Assembly (NCBI GenBank): GCA_023374025.1 | Contig: SIJG01000004.1 | Span: 2,477,226-2,541,225 of the forward strand | Source: Heterodera schachtii | Lineage: Eukaryota > Nematoda > Chromadorea > Rhabditida > Heteroderidae | DNA: 64,000 nt | Reading direction: 5' to 3' | In this document: positions 37,401 to 49,400 of the stretch, piece by piece | Layout: every line of letters starts with the position of its first letter | How positions within the stretch are numbered: the first letter of the stretch is position 1 | Program-made: the position numbers and the translations under genes | The notes under the pieces: generated by a model | Seen by the model: only the letters and a program-made list of their open reading frames with translations | Databases searched by the model: none | What the model was told of the DNA's origin: nothing

Positions 37401-40400
37401 AAAAGTTGCCAGAGCAAATGAAGCAACGAGAGGGAGCAACATGGCGACAGGCGTGGGGACAAATCAGCAAGGGGTGCTGCCCTTCCCATCACGCAATTTG
37501 CGAAGTGTCTCCATTCCCGTACGGACAGCGCGGGACAGAATCGAGAGAGCATCCGGGACTCTCGCCGCTCGGATAGCGGAAGCTCGGGAAGTGATCGACC
37601 AAGACCTTACCGAAGGGGAGGCAGGGTACCAAGCGGCGCGACTTTTGGCCATGGAGAGGGGACTCCAGGAAGCAACCCAAATTTTCCAAGGACATTTCGA
37701 GATCGGAATGGCCGCAGCGGGAGCAGAACCCGCAGGTTACCAGGACTTCTTCTACGACATACTGACAGCGCAACTGCCGGCAGCAACGAAGGAATTGCAG
37801 TTGCGAAACCATCCAACACCAGCTGAACTGCTTCAAATTGCGGACGAGCACATCGGAGACTTAAGGACGATGCGACGAGCACTCGAGGATGAAGAAGAAG
37901 CAATCGCGCGATCTCGATTGAGCGGGTCACTCGGGACCAACAACAGCCATCCGGTGGGGGACGACCCACCTCCACTGGAAAATCGGAACATGGAAGAATG
38001 GGAGAGATCCTTCCAAGTGGCGGCCAAACGATGGCAAAACGACGGACAAGTTGTACAGCAACACAACCGAAGACCAATGGGACGAGTCGCGACACCCGTC
38101 ATGCCGAATTTGGACGGGATTTTCCAACGGCGTGCCAAAGTGCTGTCCGTCGCCAGCATGAGAGTGACGAACCCAGCGCGAGAATGGATCAATCGAAATC
38201 GAGACGAGATGGGGGCGTTTCCCCCAGCAACAGCCCACCGGCCGGCACTGATGCAACCAAAAATCGAACAACCGCGGGCTCACGTGGACAACGAACATCG
38301 GGAGCGCCAAACATACCCGATTCCACGGCATATTCGGGACGAGGCCGAACACGATCGAAAGCACGGGAGGGACGAAACCACGGGGATGACAACATTCGAG
38401 ACCGTTCGGCTTCAACCGCCGACATTTTCTGGAAAGCCCGAGGATTGGACGACATTTTGGGCCTATTTCAAGCGAGCTGTGGACGACAAACCCATTCCCG
38501 GGTTCGAGAAACAGCTTCATCTCCTGCGCTGCTTAAAGGAGGGATCGCCAGCCCGTCGAGCTGTCGAAGTCTACCCTCCCTCCGACGGCAACTACCCGGT
38601 GGTCGTGCAACTTTTGAAAGAGCGATTCGGCGACACGGACGATTTACAGCGGGCGATTCGAGCCCGGCTTCTTCATTTGGCACCTGCAAAGGACAATGTG
38701 AACAGCCTAACGACGATGACCGACGAGTTTGAGCGATGCGTGTGCCAACTCGAGCAGCTCGGAGCGAATGTGGACGACGACTCATTTGGCCCATTGCTGG
38801 AGGCAAAATTGCCGGTGCGAGTGCTCACGGAATTGCGGATCAGAGAAAGCATGATGGGATCAAAATGGTCAGTGCGCGAGTTCAGGAGAGCGGTGGCGGC
38901 GCAGGTACGGTGCATGCGGTCAGCAGAGTCAGCGTTGGCAGCAATGAAAGACCCGGAAGTACGCACTGATCACCGAACCGAGCGTGATCAGACGGGACGA
39001 GGAGGCAAAGCAGGTCGGGAGCCATTTCAAAGAGCATTTATGGTACGGGACAACCAACAAACCCGTGCGCAGCCCAACGGAACACGAAAAGAAGAGCAGT
39101 ACGGGATGAATGCCCGTTTCGCCGAACGAACATTGGCGCGCGGCAACGAGAACGGACACAAAGTCGGGAATGGGCCCCGCTTCACGCCAAATGGGCCTCC
39201 TCCAAGCTTCGGGAGGGGGAATTGTTCGTTTTGTCTGAGAAGCGGACATCGGCCGAGTGAGTGCCGCGCCTACCCGACGCCTCAGGCACGGAGGAAGCGA
39301 TTGATTGAGCAGAAGCGATGCCTGCGCTGCCTGGGTTCTGATCACACCTTCGAACAGTGCCAACGAGCGGTCCGATGTGACACATGCCGGAAGGACGACC
39401 ATCATTGGCTGATGTGCTGGAAAAACCAACCGGGAAGCCAATCCCGGCCCGTCGGAGAACCCGAACCAAAGGAGAACAACCACGCGATGCTGATCAGTGG
39501 GATGGATCAACCCACTCACGTCACTACAGCACGAGACGAGCTGAACAGTCGAGACATATCCGAGACGAATGCCGGGGAACAACGGGCTTTCACCGCTGTC
39601 GGGAGCCGAGTCCCGGCCCAACAAATGATACGCAAAGTGACCGCAGCAGCTGAAGAAGGCGAAGACGAATGCCTAACAACATTGCTGTTTGATCCGGGAA
39701 GCCATCTCGACTGTGCCGAGACCGAGCTAATTCAATATCTCGGACCAAAGCCGACCGAAAGGCGACCATTGACAGTGCAAGTTTTTGGGGGGAAAAAGCA
39801 GCGGATCCGATCCGCAACTTATCGCCTACGACTCAAGCGGATCGATGGCGGATGGGAGAGCATTGAGGTGGCGGAAGTGCCTCTGATCTGCACACCGATC
39901 AGAACAGAGCTCATCGAGTCGGGAGCAGTACCCGAAGGCGACCTGAGAACCGTCACACAGACAACACAACCACAGCTACTGATCGGAATTCGAAAATTCT
40001 GGGATTTCGTGACCGGCTTTCGGAAAACGGAAAGCGGCACGTACATTGTCGACACGGTGTTTGGACCAATTTTGTGCGGCGAACGGTTCCAAGTGAGCAG
40101 CGGGGCAACTCCCGCTCCGTCCGTGTTCATGACCTTGCCATGCGGAGAAGACGAACGTGATCAAATGCCGCCGATCAGAGCAGTTGAGCAATTTTGGTCA
40201 TTGGAAGCAATCGGGATCAGAGACGACCCGACAGACGACGCGGATGCGCAAGCAGTGATCCAATTCGAGCGATCAGTGCGCCAACTCAACGACGGGCGCT
40301 ACTCCATTCGACTGCCATGGCGGGAGTGCCACCCCGCTTTACCCAACAATTTCAGCATGGCCTATCGACGGCTAACGACAATGCTTCAACGGCTGCAAAA

Positions 40401-43400
40401 GACTCCCGAGGTGCTCAAGCAGTACACCACAGTGATCACTGATCAGCTCAATGCCGCAATAATCGAGGAAACGACGATCGGAGCCGGTAAACACGAACAC
40501 TTCATCCCTCACCAAGCAGTGATCACGCCCAAAAAGCTGCGGGTCGTCTACGATGCGAGCGCACACACACGAGGGGTACCTTCCCTCAACGACTGCCTAC
40601 TCAGAGGCCCAGTTTGGTTGCCGGATTTGGCCGGTATGCTCATTCGGTTCCGAGCATGCCGAGTGCCTGTGATCGCCGATGTCGAGAAAGCATTTCTCAT
40701 GGTCGGGATTGAGGAGGACGACAGAGATGTGTGCAAATTTTTGTGGGTGCGCGACCCATTTCGGCCAGTGACAACGGACAATTTGGTGACATACCGATTT
40801 CGACGCCTCGCATTTGGGCTCACGCCAAGCCCCTTTTGCCTCGCCGCTGTTGTACGACATCACTTGCGCAAATACGACTCGAACTTCGCGGAAGAACTCA
40901 TTCGGGACACATACGTGGATAATGTGCTTATCCCGGCGGACAATGCGGAAGAAGCAGCCATTAAAGGACGAGAAGCGAAGCGAATGTTTGCGGACGCACG
41001 GATGAACCTTCGGGAATTCTTGAGCAACGACGAGACGCTCAACAACAGCTTTTCGGACGCGGATTTCCTCGGCAAAACGACGGCCAAAGTCTTGGGACTC
41101 GAATGGAATGCGGAGACAGACGAAATACGAATGAAGTACCCCGGGAGCGAGCCCGGCACTCCGATCAGCACCACACGCAGAACGGTGCTGAGCAGCGTCG
41201 CCAGCCTGTTCGACCCGCTCGGCTTGGTCTGCCCGGCGACCCTCAAGGCGAAGCTGTTCTTCCAAAAGCTGTGGGACGACAACCACGAATGGGACACTCC
41301 TTTGTCCCGGGAGGAAGCTCGAGAATGGGAGCACATTTTGGCAAGTTGGGAGGGGGAAAGTAATGTGATTCCTCGAGGCGTAACTGCGGGCATGGGCCAC
41401 CCGCTTCAACTGCATGTGTTTACGGATGCGTCGGAAATCGCATATGCAGCAGCAGCTTACATACGAACGGAAGGAGAAAGCGGGTGCAACTCCCGCCTCA
41501 TCATGGCAAAATCACGCCTCAAGCCAAAGAAAGCGGCCGCCACGTTCACAATTCCGAGAATGGAGCTGATGGGCATTCTGTTGGGTGTCCGGATGGCAGC
41601 ATTCATCGAAAAGCAACTCCACCATCCAATCGCGGAGCAACACATTTGGAGCGACTCAACGATCGCACTTCACTGGGTCAAAACGGCTTCACCGCAGCCA
41701 CAATTTGTTGCCAACCGACTCTTCGAGATCAGAAAGGCGACAGCGACCACTTTTCACTACATTCGAACCAACGAAAACCCAGCGGACTTGGCAACACGAG
41801 GGGAAGTGCCCACCCTCTTACAACACAACGATCATTGGTGGAATGGTCCTCAATGGTTGCGCGGGCCGAGAACGGAATGGCCAACCGAATTGGAGTTTCA
41901 GCCTGATCAAGAGGGCCTACCCTCTCCAGCGGGGCAGGAAGAGGGACAATCAGCATTCATTGTACGAAATGAAGCAGCCCCTGGCCTCGAGAGTGAGCAA
42001 TTCCCGAGTTCCTTGCTTACGAGATGCAGCAGATGGTCAAGAGTACAGCGCGCTACCGCCTGGATGCAACGCTTCATCGGAATCATAAAAAAGCGGATCG
42101 GAAAAAGGCGGGGAAGCGAAATAGGAGACCCGCCGATCCGCGAGATTGAAAAAGCAATAACTCGAGAATCGGAACGAAATTTAGAAATTGAGTCCAGAAG
42201 GATTGAGGGCCAAGGCTTCCACGATGCGCCTGCAAAATTTGAGCCCGATCGGCCGGGTACGAACGAAGTTATTACGCCCGAAGCGGCAACAATTGGGGAA
42301 ATGGACCCAAAACAGCGAATGATCGAAATCGAAGGGAAGCATTTGGCACCACTGAAAGCTTTCGAGCTTCAAGAAGCTACCTTGGCTCTAATTCGTGCCG
42401 TTCAAGAGCAGGGTTCAATGCCGGGATCCGTGAAAACCGAGCCGGATCATCGAGGGATTCAGCGACTGATCAGCCGCATCGGACAGTGCAACGAGACAGA
42501 GTTGAGCCGCCCGATCATTCTGCCGAGAAAGTCAAGAGCCGGAGCACTTATCATCGACGGGATTCACGAGCGCCTCCACCATTCGGGAGTGGACGGAACA
42601 TTGGCCGAGTTTTTGAGGGGGTGGTGGTCCCCCAGCGCCCGACAACAAGTGCGCAAAGTGATCGGACAGTGCCGAACGTGCCGACGAATGCAAATGGGAG
42701 CATATTCCCTTCCACCAATGCCGCCGCTGCCAGCCGACCGAGTGCAACGACGACTGCCATTCGAATCAGTAGGTCTCGATTACCTTGGCCCCACAGCAAT
42801 TTCGGACGAGAACGGACAGCGGAGAAAGTCATGGGTGTTGCTGATCACCTGCCTGACGACTCGTGCCATTTACATCGAAGCGACTCGCGATTTGACGGCT
42901 CAAAGCTTCATCATGGTCCTCCGCCGCTTCATCGCAAGGCGCGGGGCACCATCCCGCATCATCAGCGACAACGCCCCGACATTCACAATCGTGGGCAAGA
43001 CTCTCGCGGATTTCGGGATCACCAAAGCCGACCCGATCAGCTTCGCCGACTCAAAAGGCATTCAATGGCGCTTCACCCCTCAGCATACGCCGTGGGCAGG
43101 CGGAGTGTTCGAACGAGCAGTTCAATTGGTCAAGAGGGCATTGCAAAAGACCCTCTCCGGCACAGTGCTCAATTACGACGCATTTTCAACGATTTTAGCC
43201 GAGATTGAGGCGACAATCAACTCTCGACCCCTCACTTACGTCAACAGCACCGCGGGTGATCCACTCCCGCTTCGACCGATCGATTTAATTCAGGAAAATA
43301 CACGATTGGCGATCGAACCACCGCCAGAGCCTCAAATTCGAGCCGTTCAGAGGGAGCCCCCTCATCTTCAGTTAACACGTCAATGGCGAGACTCACAGCA

Positions 43401-46400
43401 GCGGCTTGATCATTTTTGGAGACGATGGCATCGAGAGTATTTGTTGGTGTTGAGAGATAAAGCAGGCTGGGCGCACCCAGCGCGACGAGTGAATGCTCAT
43501 GGCACACCGCAGATCGGCGACGTTGTGCTAATCGAGGACAAATTCCATCCAAGGAATTTATGGCCCATCGGGCGGATTGTCGAGATCAAAGGGTCGAACG
43601 AACACATCCGAAGTGTGATGATCAAAATGGCCAACGGAAGGGTTTGGGGACGGCCAATCAACAAAATTTGCCCATTGGAAGAAGCGCCGCCAAAAAGGGC
43701 CGAAACGGATGATCAAGCCGATCAAGCAGTACATGTACGACATGGAGGTAAAGTACGAGCAGCCGAGACTCAGAGCGAAGCGAGGGAACAGAACACACCC
43801 TCGGCAGCAAGAAAAGACGGAAAAAATGAAGGAAACGAAAGCGGAGAAAGTGCCGAAAAGCGAGGACGAGAAGTCGAAGTTGTACATCCCGACGGAAGAG
43901 CAAATCGAGAAATCCGGGAAGACAGTCCTCGAGAAAAGAGCCCCAACGATTCGGACGGAAAAAATGGTGGCGACACGGCGCCGCTGAAGTCGGCAGTTTC
44001 CGAAAAAGCAGCAGAAGTGCCGTCGGCAGCACAAGGAAAAGCGGGAAATTTGGAACACCCGCATTCGGCTCAGAAACATGAGAAAAAATATTTGGGAGAT
44101 AGTTCGATGGCCCCAAGTCTCCTCAATGTTCCTACCAAGTTTCAGCCGAATTCGACGAGATCTGAAGGAGGAGATAGGTTTGGCACAGACGGACCTCAAG
44201 CAGTTCAGGCAGACGAAATCGGGGGCGAATTTCCCGAGGCACCAGCGGTCGAACAGCAACAAAATGAACTCGAACGAACTCCCAACAAGCCCGTGGAGGA
44301 AGTACACGACGGAAAGGACGTCCGAGAAGTTCAAGCAGTACCTGGAGCTGAACAAAGGAAGTCGGCCAGGACTCGGAGAAACCGGGAGATTTGGTCCCCG
44401 GAGCGTCATGTTCCACGAAAGCGAGGCTTAATTAAGCCCAAAACGGGAATGGCACTGCTGATCATGCTCATCAGCATTGTCGGAACGTTCGGCTGCCAGC
44501 CGTCTATTCGATCATCGGGAATGGACCCGAACCTGCCATTTCAAGAAGGCCCAAAAATGCCATGTACCATGGAATGTGCAAAACGTGGGGTCACAATTGT
44601 AAGTGGACAGGAATTAAACAAACTCGAGATTTGCTGCGCCGACGGGTGCTGGGCGACCATGCCGAAGACGACGGATGTGAACTACGAACTGCCGGCGGAA
44701 GAGCTAATACATGGCTATCATTGCCATGGCAAATGCTGGTGGGGGAACAATGCCCCTTTCAACACAACGAGACGGTGCCCAGCAAAATCAGAATGTGATC
44801 TGATCCAATGCGCAATTTGCTGGGAGCAATTCGCTAATCCGCGCTGCTTCCCACGGTGGACGATGTCGATGTTCGGGATCGGAATGGCATTCTTTCTCGC
44901 CGTATTGGGCTGCATATGTCCCATTCTCGGACGATGTTGGTCGGGAGCAGCGGCTCTTGGCCAAGCAATTGCATGGGGAGCAAAGTACCCCATTCGTCTG
45001 TTCAATTGGGTGACCGGAGGACAAATTGCGCCGCCGACAGCAGCACAAGTCGAGATTAAGCTGAAGAGAGGAGCGAGAAAAGCGCGCACGAGAGTTCGAG
45101 AGCTACAGCAACAGCTTCAATTGGCGAGACGAGCCCGAGCAGCCGCGCACGCATGGAGACAGCCGGAACAGAACCAACGGACAGTCCGAGGGACAGTCGC
45201 GGCGGGGCTCCTCCCGCTTCTCCTCCTAATTACCACTTCATTGGCCTCAAAACCACTCTCGGTCACCGTCCGATCTGAGGACTGTGCCCGAACAGCCAAA
45301 GGACTTGAATGTGCCGGCACTGCCGCCACAATCATCACGTTGTTGCCAGCCGATCAGGTCAATTCGTTTGTGATCAGAACGCAGCAGGACGAGCTGTTGG
45401 GGACGGTTCGACTCAGGTTGGCCTCAATCACAATGGTTTGTGTCCCAAAAACGGAGAGCTGGCTCCGATCATACACAATTTCGACTGTGGCAGTGAAAAG
45501 GTGCCCATCAGCGGGGTCGTGCCGCGACAACAACTGCAGCACAATGAACAGTCGGGTGATGGTCCCCGAGCTCAACGAACTCAATCACCGGCCTGGCCAC
45601 TCAATGTGCATGAGCAGCACAAGCTTTTGGCACAATTCCTGTGGGCTTCCCACGGCTTCGTGCCTGTTCTACCGGTGGGCGGCTGTCCCCACCTCGACCA
45701 CGGTTTTCGAGGAGTTCAGCTGCATCGAATGGGACCTACAGCTCAGCGCATGGATCGAAATCGAGACAAACAATGGCCAAATCGAAACTCAACGGCTTAC
45801 ACTTCACCCGGGAGTGCCGGAAAAGTGGGGGAACATGACCATCGCGGTCATACCCACCTCACTCCCGCCAATGCCAATCCTCTCGGCATACTTCATCTCG
45901 GACGGACGAGCCATGGCGATGGGAAAACCCATCTCTTCGGATTTGCACTGCGCGGACGAAGAAGCAGCGCGAGGCTTCGATAAATGCCAATTGGCGATCG
46001 GATCATGCCAAAAATGCGCGCCGAATCACGAGAACGGAACTGTTCACTGCCACTGCCGCAACCTCGAAATCGAACGGGTGGTGAACAACCCGGAGCACCG
46101 CCTCCCTCTCGACGTTGGACGGCTGCACATTCACAACAGAGGGCCAGCAGTTCAAGCTGAGTTTCAATACACCCCAGTGCAGGTTCAAATCCAACTCAAC
46201 GAGCTGGAGCTGGTCAGCGAATACAGCAACACGAAGTGCTGGGTCGGCTCTCCCCAGCTCAGCGGATGTTACCGGTGCATTTCCGGTGCAACTTTCGAAG
46301 CAATGTGCCGGACGGATTACGGCACTGCGCTCGCCAAAATCAAATGCGCAGATGGCACAATGTTTGGCTTACACTGCGGGGGGAATGGCACTACGACGAC

Positions 46401-49400
46401 TGAGTCCATCCCCTTCGATCGATCGGAAATTTTCACTGAGTGCCAAGTGAAATGCCCGGCGGGGACAACAAAATTTAAACTTAGAGGGGGGCTCGCTTTC
46501 ATCCCCAAACAGCAGCAATTCGGCTTTAGCCAGCGAGACTCAGCGAGCGGTCACATCGAGCCGGGCAGCACGTTCACTCTGACGATGCCAAATTGGGGAT
46601 TTGACCCCTTTCCACTTCTTCGATTGCTCTCGACTGGGCAATGGCTGCTCATCGCCGTGGCCTCGGGAATCATCGCCTTGGCCGCGCTTTTCGTCTTCAT
46701 CAAATTCAACCCCCACTTTCGGCTATACCGATCACTGGCCGCACTCGCAGTTGTGGCAATCATCACCGCAATGCCGATCGCAGAAACGGGTTCGAATACC
46801 CGTTGCTACAATACGTGGACGCACACTTCGGAGCTTCAACTGTCAAGGGCTGGCGGCGGCAATGTCGCCAATTTTTTCATTGGCGACGAGAAGGCGGGTC
46901 AATTCCCGCCTACTGCATAAAAAAGGACTGGGACCGATCGAAGCAAAAAGAATGAGGGACGTACTCGGAGAAGATCGGGGCAAATCCCGATTCATCAATT
47001 CACCAAAAATTGATCAGTCTTAATTTTTGCCTCTTTTTCATCCATTTATCATTTGCTTTCTCCATTTCGTACCATTCACATTTTGCCCGTCCTTTGTCCC
47101 ATTTTTTGCCCCATCGCATCCCTTCACAATTCAAATTCCTTTCTCATCGGCTGGCTCATCTTCGGCCAACTTTGTGCTTAACAATTTCCTTTCACAATTT
47201 CTCCATTTCCACATCTGCCAATTTACATTTTATTTTTGTGCGCCATTTTCCTTTGTGCTCACTTTTCACATCACAATTTTCTGCCCATTTTTTGTCCCAT
47301 TTTTTCATCTCATTCACGTGCCGTCTGTCACTCCGCCCATCTCAAAATTGTCTATTTAAGCGCCCCCGGCCAAGGGGTCGCTCTCTTCCTTCTCTTACTT
47401 CACTTCACTTCCTTCCAGCCCGAGGGGGTCTCCCTCTTCGCTTCCTTCCCCCCACGGATCATTCGTTTTATTCGTTTTGCTGGACTTTTCGATCAATTTT
47501 CACCATTTTACGCATTTTTAATTCGTCGATCGCTTCTTTAATAAATTTCGTGTCGGAATCGGAGTCTCGGATTCGTTCTCGGGGGACACGGTAAGGAGGG
47601 AAAAAGACCCTCCTCACTCCATCACATTCGCCTACGTCTTTTCCCTCAACCCTCCCCGACCCCACATTCCCCTCCCACCAGCAATTGGGGAAAATTCGGG
47701 AGTGACCCGAAGCAGCGGCAAATTCGAGCAGTTCAGTCTCCCACCAGTAGGAGCAGCTGAAGAGACGGGTGTGAACTCCCGTCGTCGTCAAGTCCAAGCA
47801 GGGCAGTGAAGGAAGGAAGAGCCGAGCGGCGCCAAATCGTCCGACGAAAGGACGGTGCCGTTCGTCAGCGCAACTCCCACCAGCCGGAGAAGCGCGCATC
47901 GATCAAAGCGGACTCCCACCAGTCGGAGTGTCCGCCGCAGTAAACGGGAGTCGAAACCCGTGGTCGTCGAGTCAAAGGGGTCCGACAAGCCCTTCTCCAA
48001 ACCTTGTCGGTGGTGCCGTTAAGCAAGCAGCAAATCGCTGCACAATTCCCTCGAGCATCAGTCCAAATTTGTCACCCCTCCCCCCTCCCATTCTCGTCCC
48101 CCTTTGGCGCTGATCGGATCGGTCAGCAGCATCAGACCCATCAGAGCGAACGGCGAAAAAAAGGGGCCATTCCCTTTACGGCACCGCGAGCGGAGTGAGT
48201 AGATACAAAAGGGACGAGAGCGGTGAAGAGGAGCGGGAACCAATCCCGCCTCAGCTTGGCCCACCCCAACCCCAAGCGCGCGGCGTTAAAATAAAAAGAT
48301 TGGCGACAAATAGTGAATTTTAAATGGACTAAATCCAACTCGTTTTGTCTTTTGACAAAAAAAAATCGTCATAACTTTTGTCAAAGTCGACCAAATTAAA
48401 CATTCTTATTGGTAGTATACTCGATAGGCTTTTAGGTTCTCTATCTAATGCAGAATTCAAGAAAGATTTTTATATGTTTGTGACCAAAAACTGTAAAAAA
48501 TAAATTAAAAAATTCGTTTTTCAAACACGACCAAATTTTTAGAGAAGCTTAAGGGCTGTCGAATGATACCAAGAATGTTTAATTTGATAGATTATTACAA
48601 AAGTTATGACAATTGTCGAAAAACTGAAGAGTCGGGGTAGTACGAGTTGGCCTAGTATGAGTTGGGTTTTTACCCTCTTGAGCAAAAAAAAAAGAAAAAG
48701 CTAGGAAATTAGTTAAAGAAACCTCGCCTTAATTTTTTAACAATTAAACAAACGAAAACGACCCTAAACCAATAAATTAAAAAATCCTCAGCTAATTAAT
48801 TTACAAAGGAATAGGCGAAAAAACGTACTGTCCGGTGAGCCAAGGTTGAGATGATGGATGGTATAAAGATGGTGGATGATCTTAGAACGATTTCCTCGCG
48901 CCATGTAGCGACAGAAAATGCATTGAATTGAGAAGACGGAGTCTTCTCTCTCGCGCTGTTGACATGCCAAAGCCTCCTCGAGACGACGCATGGCCAAACG
49001 TTGGCGTAATCCGTAATCTGTGAAAGGCAATGACCATTTAACTGTGAAGTCCCCACTCGCCACCTTCTTTCACACTTTCGTCCATCAAAAAGTAGAAATC
49101 CACTTTACCGAATACATCATCTTCGGGCTTAGGACAAATTTTCGGGAAAATCTCGGCAATGTTTCGCTTGGCGAATTGCTGGCGCCAATACTCAATATAA
49201 CGTTTCAAGTCCACGATTATATCCATCCCATCAATAAAGATTTGATGCTCAGTGAGGAGATGAGTGGAAAACTCGCAAATCATCTCAGGCAATTGGAAAA
49301 ATTGGAAGCAACTCAAACACATCGTCGGCCCGCCCCAATGGGGCGCAAAGCCCACGGGGGGAATTGTACCTGAACAAGTCAATAAGTAAACAAAAAGCAA

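Larger units (their letters stand above)
35766..48308 (+). mobile_element. BEL/Pao LTR retroelement with env (endogenous retrovirus-like), apparently intact
   Basis: A 12,543-bp element with 1446-bp LTRs at both ends, a 5-bp target duplication, a primer-binding site and a single gag-pol-env frame of 3218 codons. The LTRs have exactly the same length and I found no difference on reading, so the insertion is very young. It sits in intron 35625-48828 of ZNF277, on the opposite strand. The pol domain order (protease, RT, RNase H, integrase) and the RT motif YVDN place it in BEL/Pao. The envelope resembles the phlebovirus-type one of nematode BEL elements such as the Cer7 group of C. elegans; that comparison is from knowledge of the family. 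Confidence 0.95.

Noticed and set aside
48309..48680. Possible second foldback element next to the 3' LTR
   Set aside because: Some inverted similarity (AAATTAAACATTCTT appears in both halves in opposite sense), but arms are short and interrupted; ends could not be defined.
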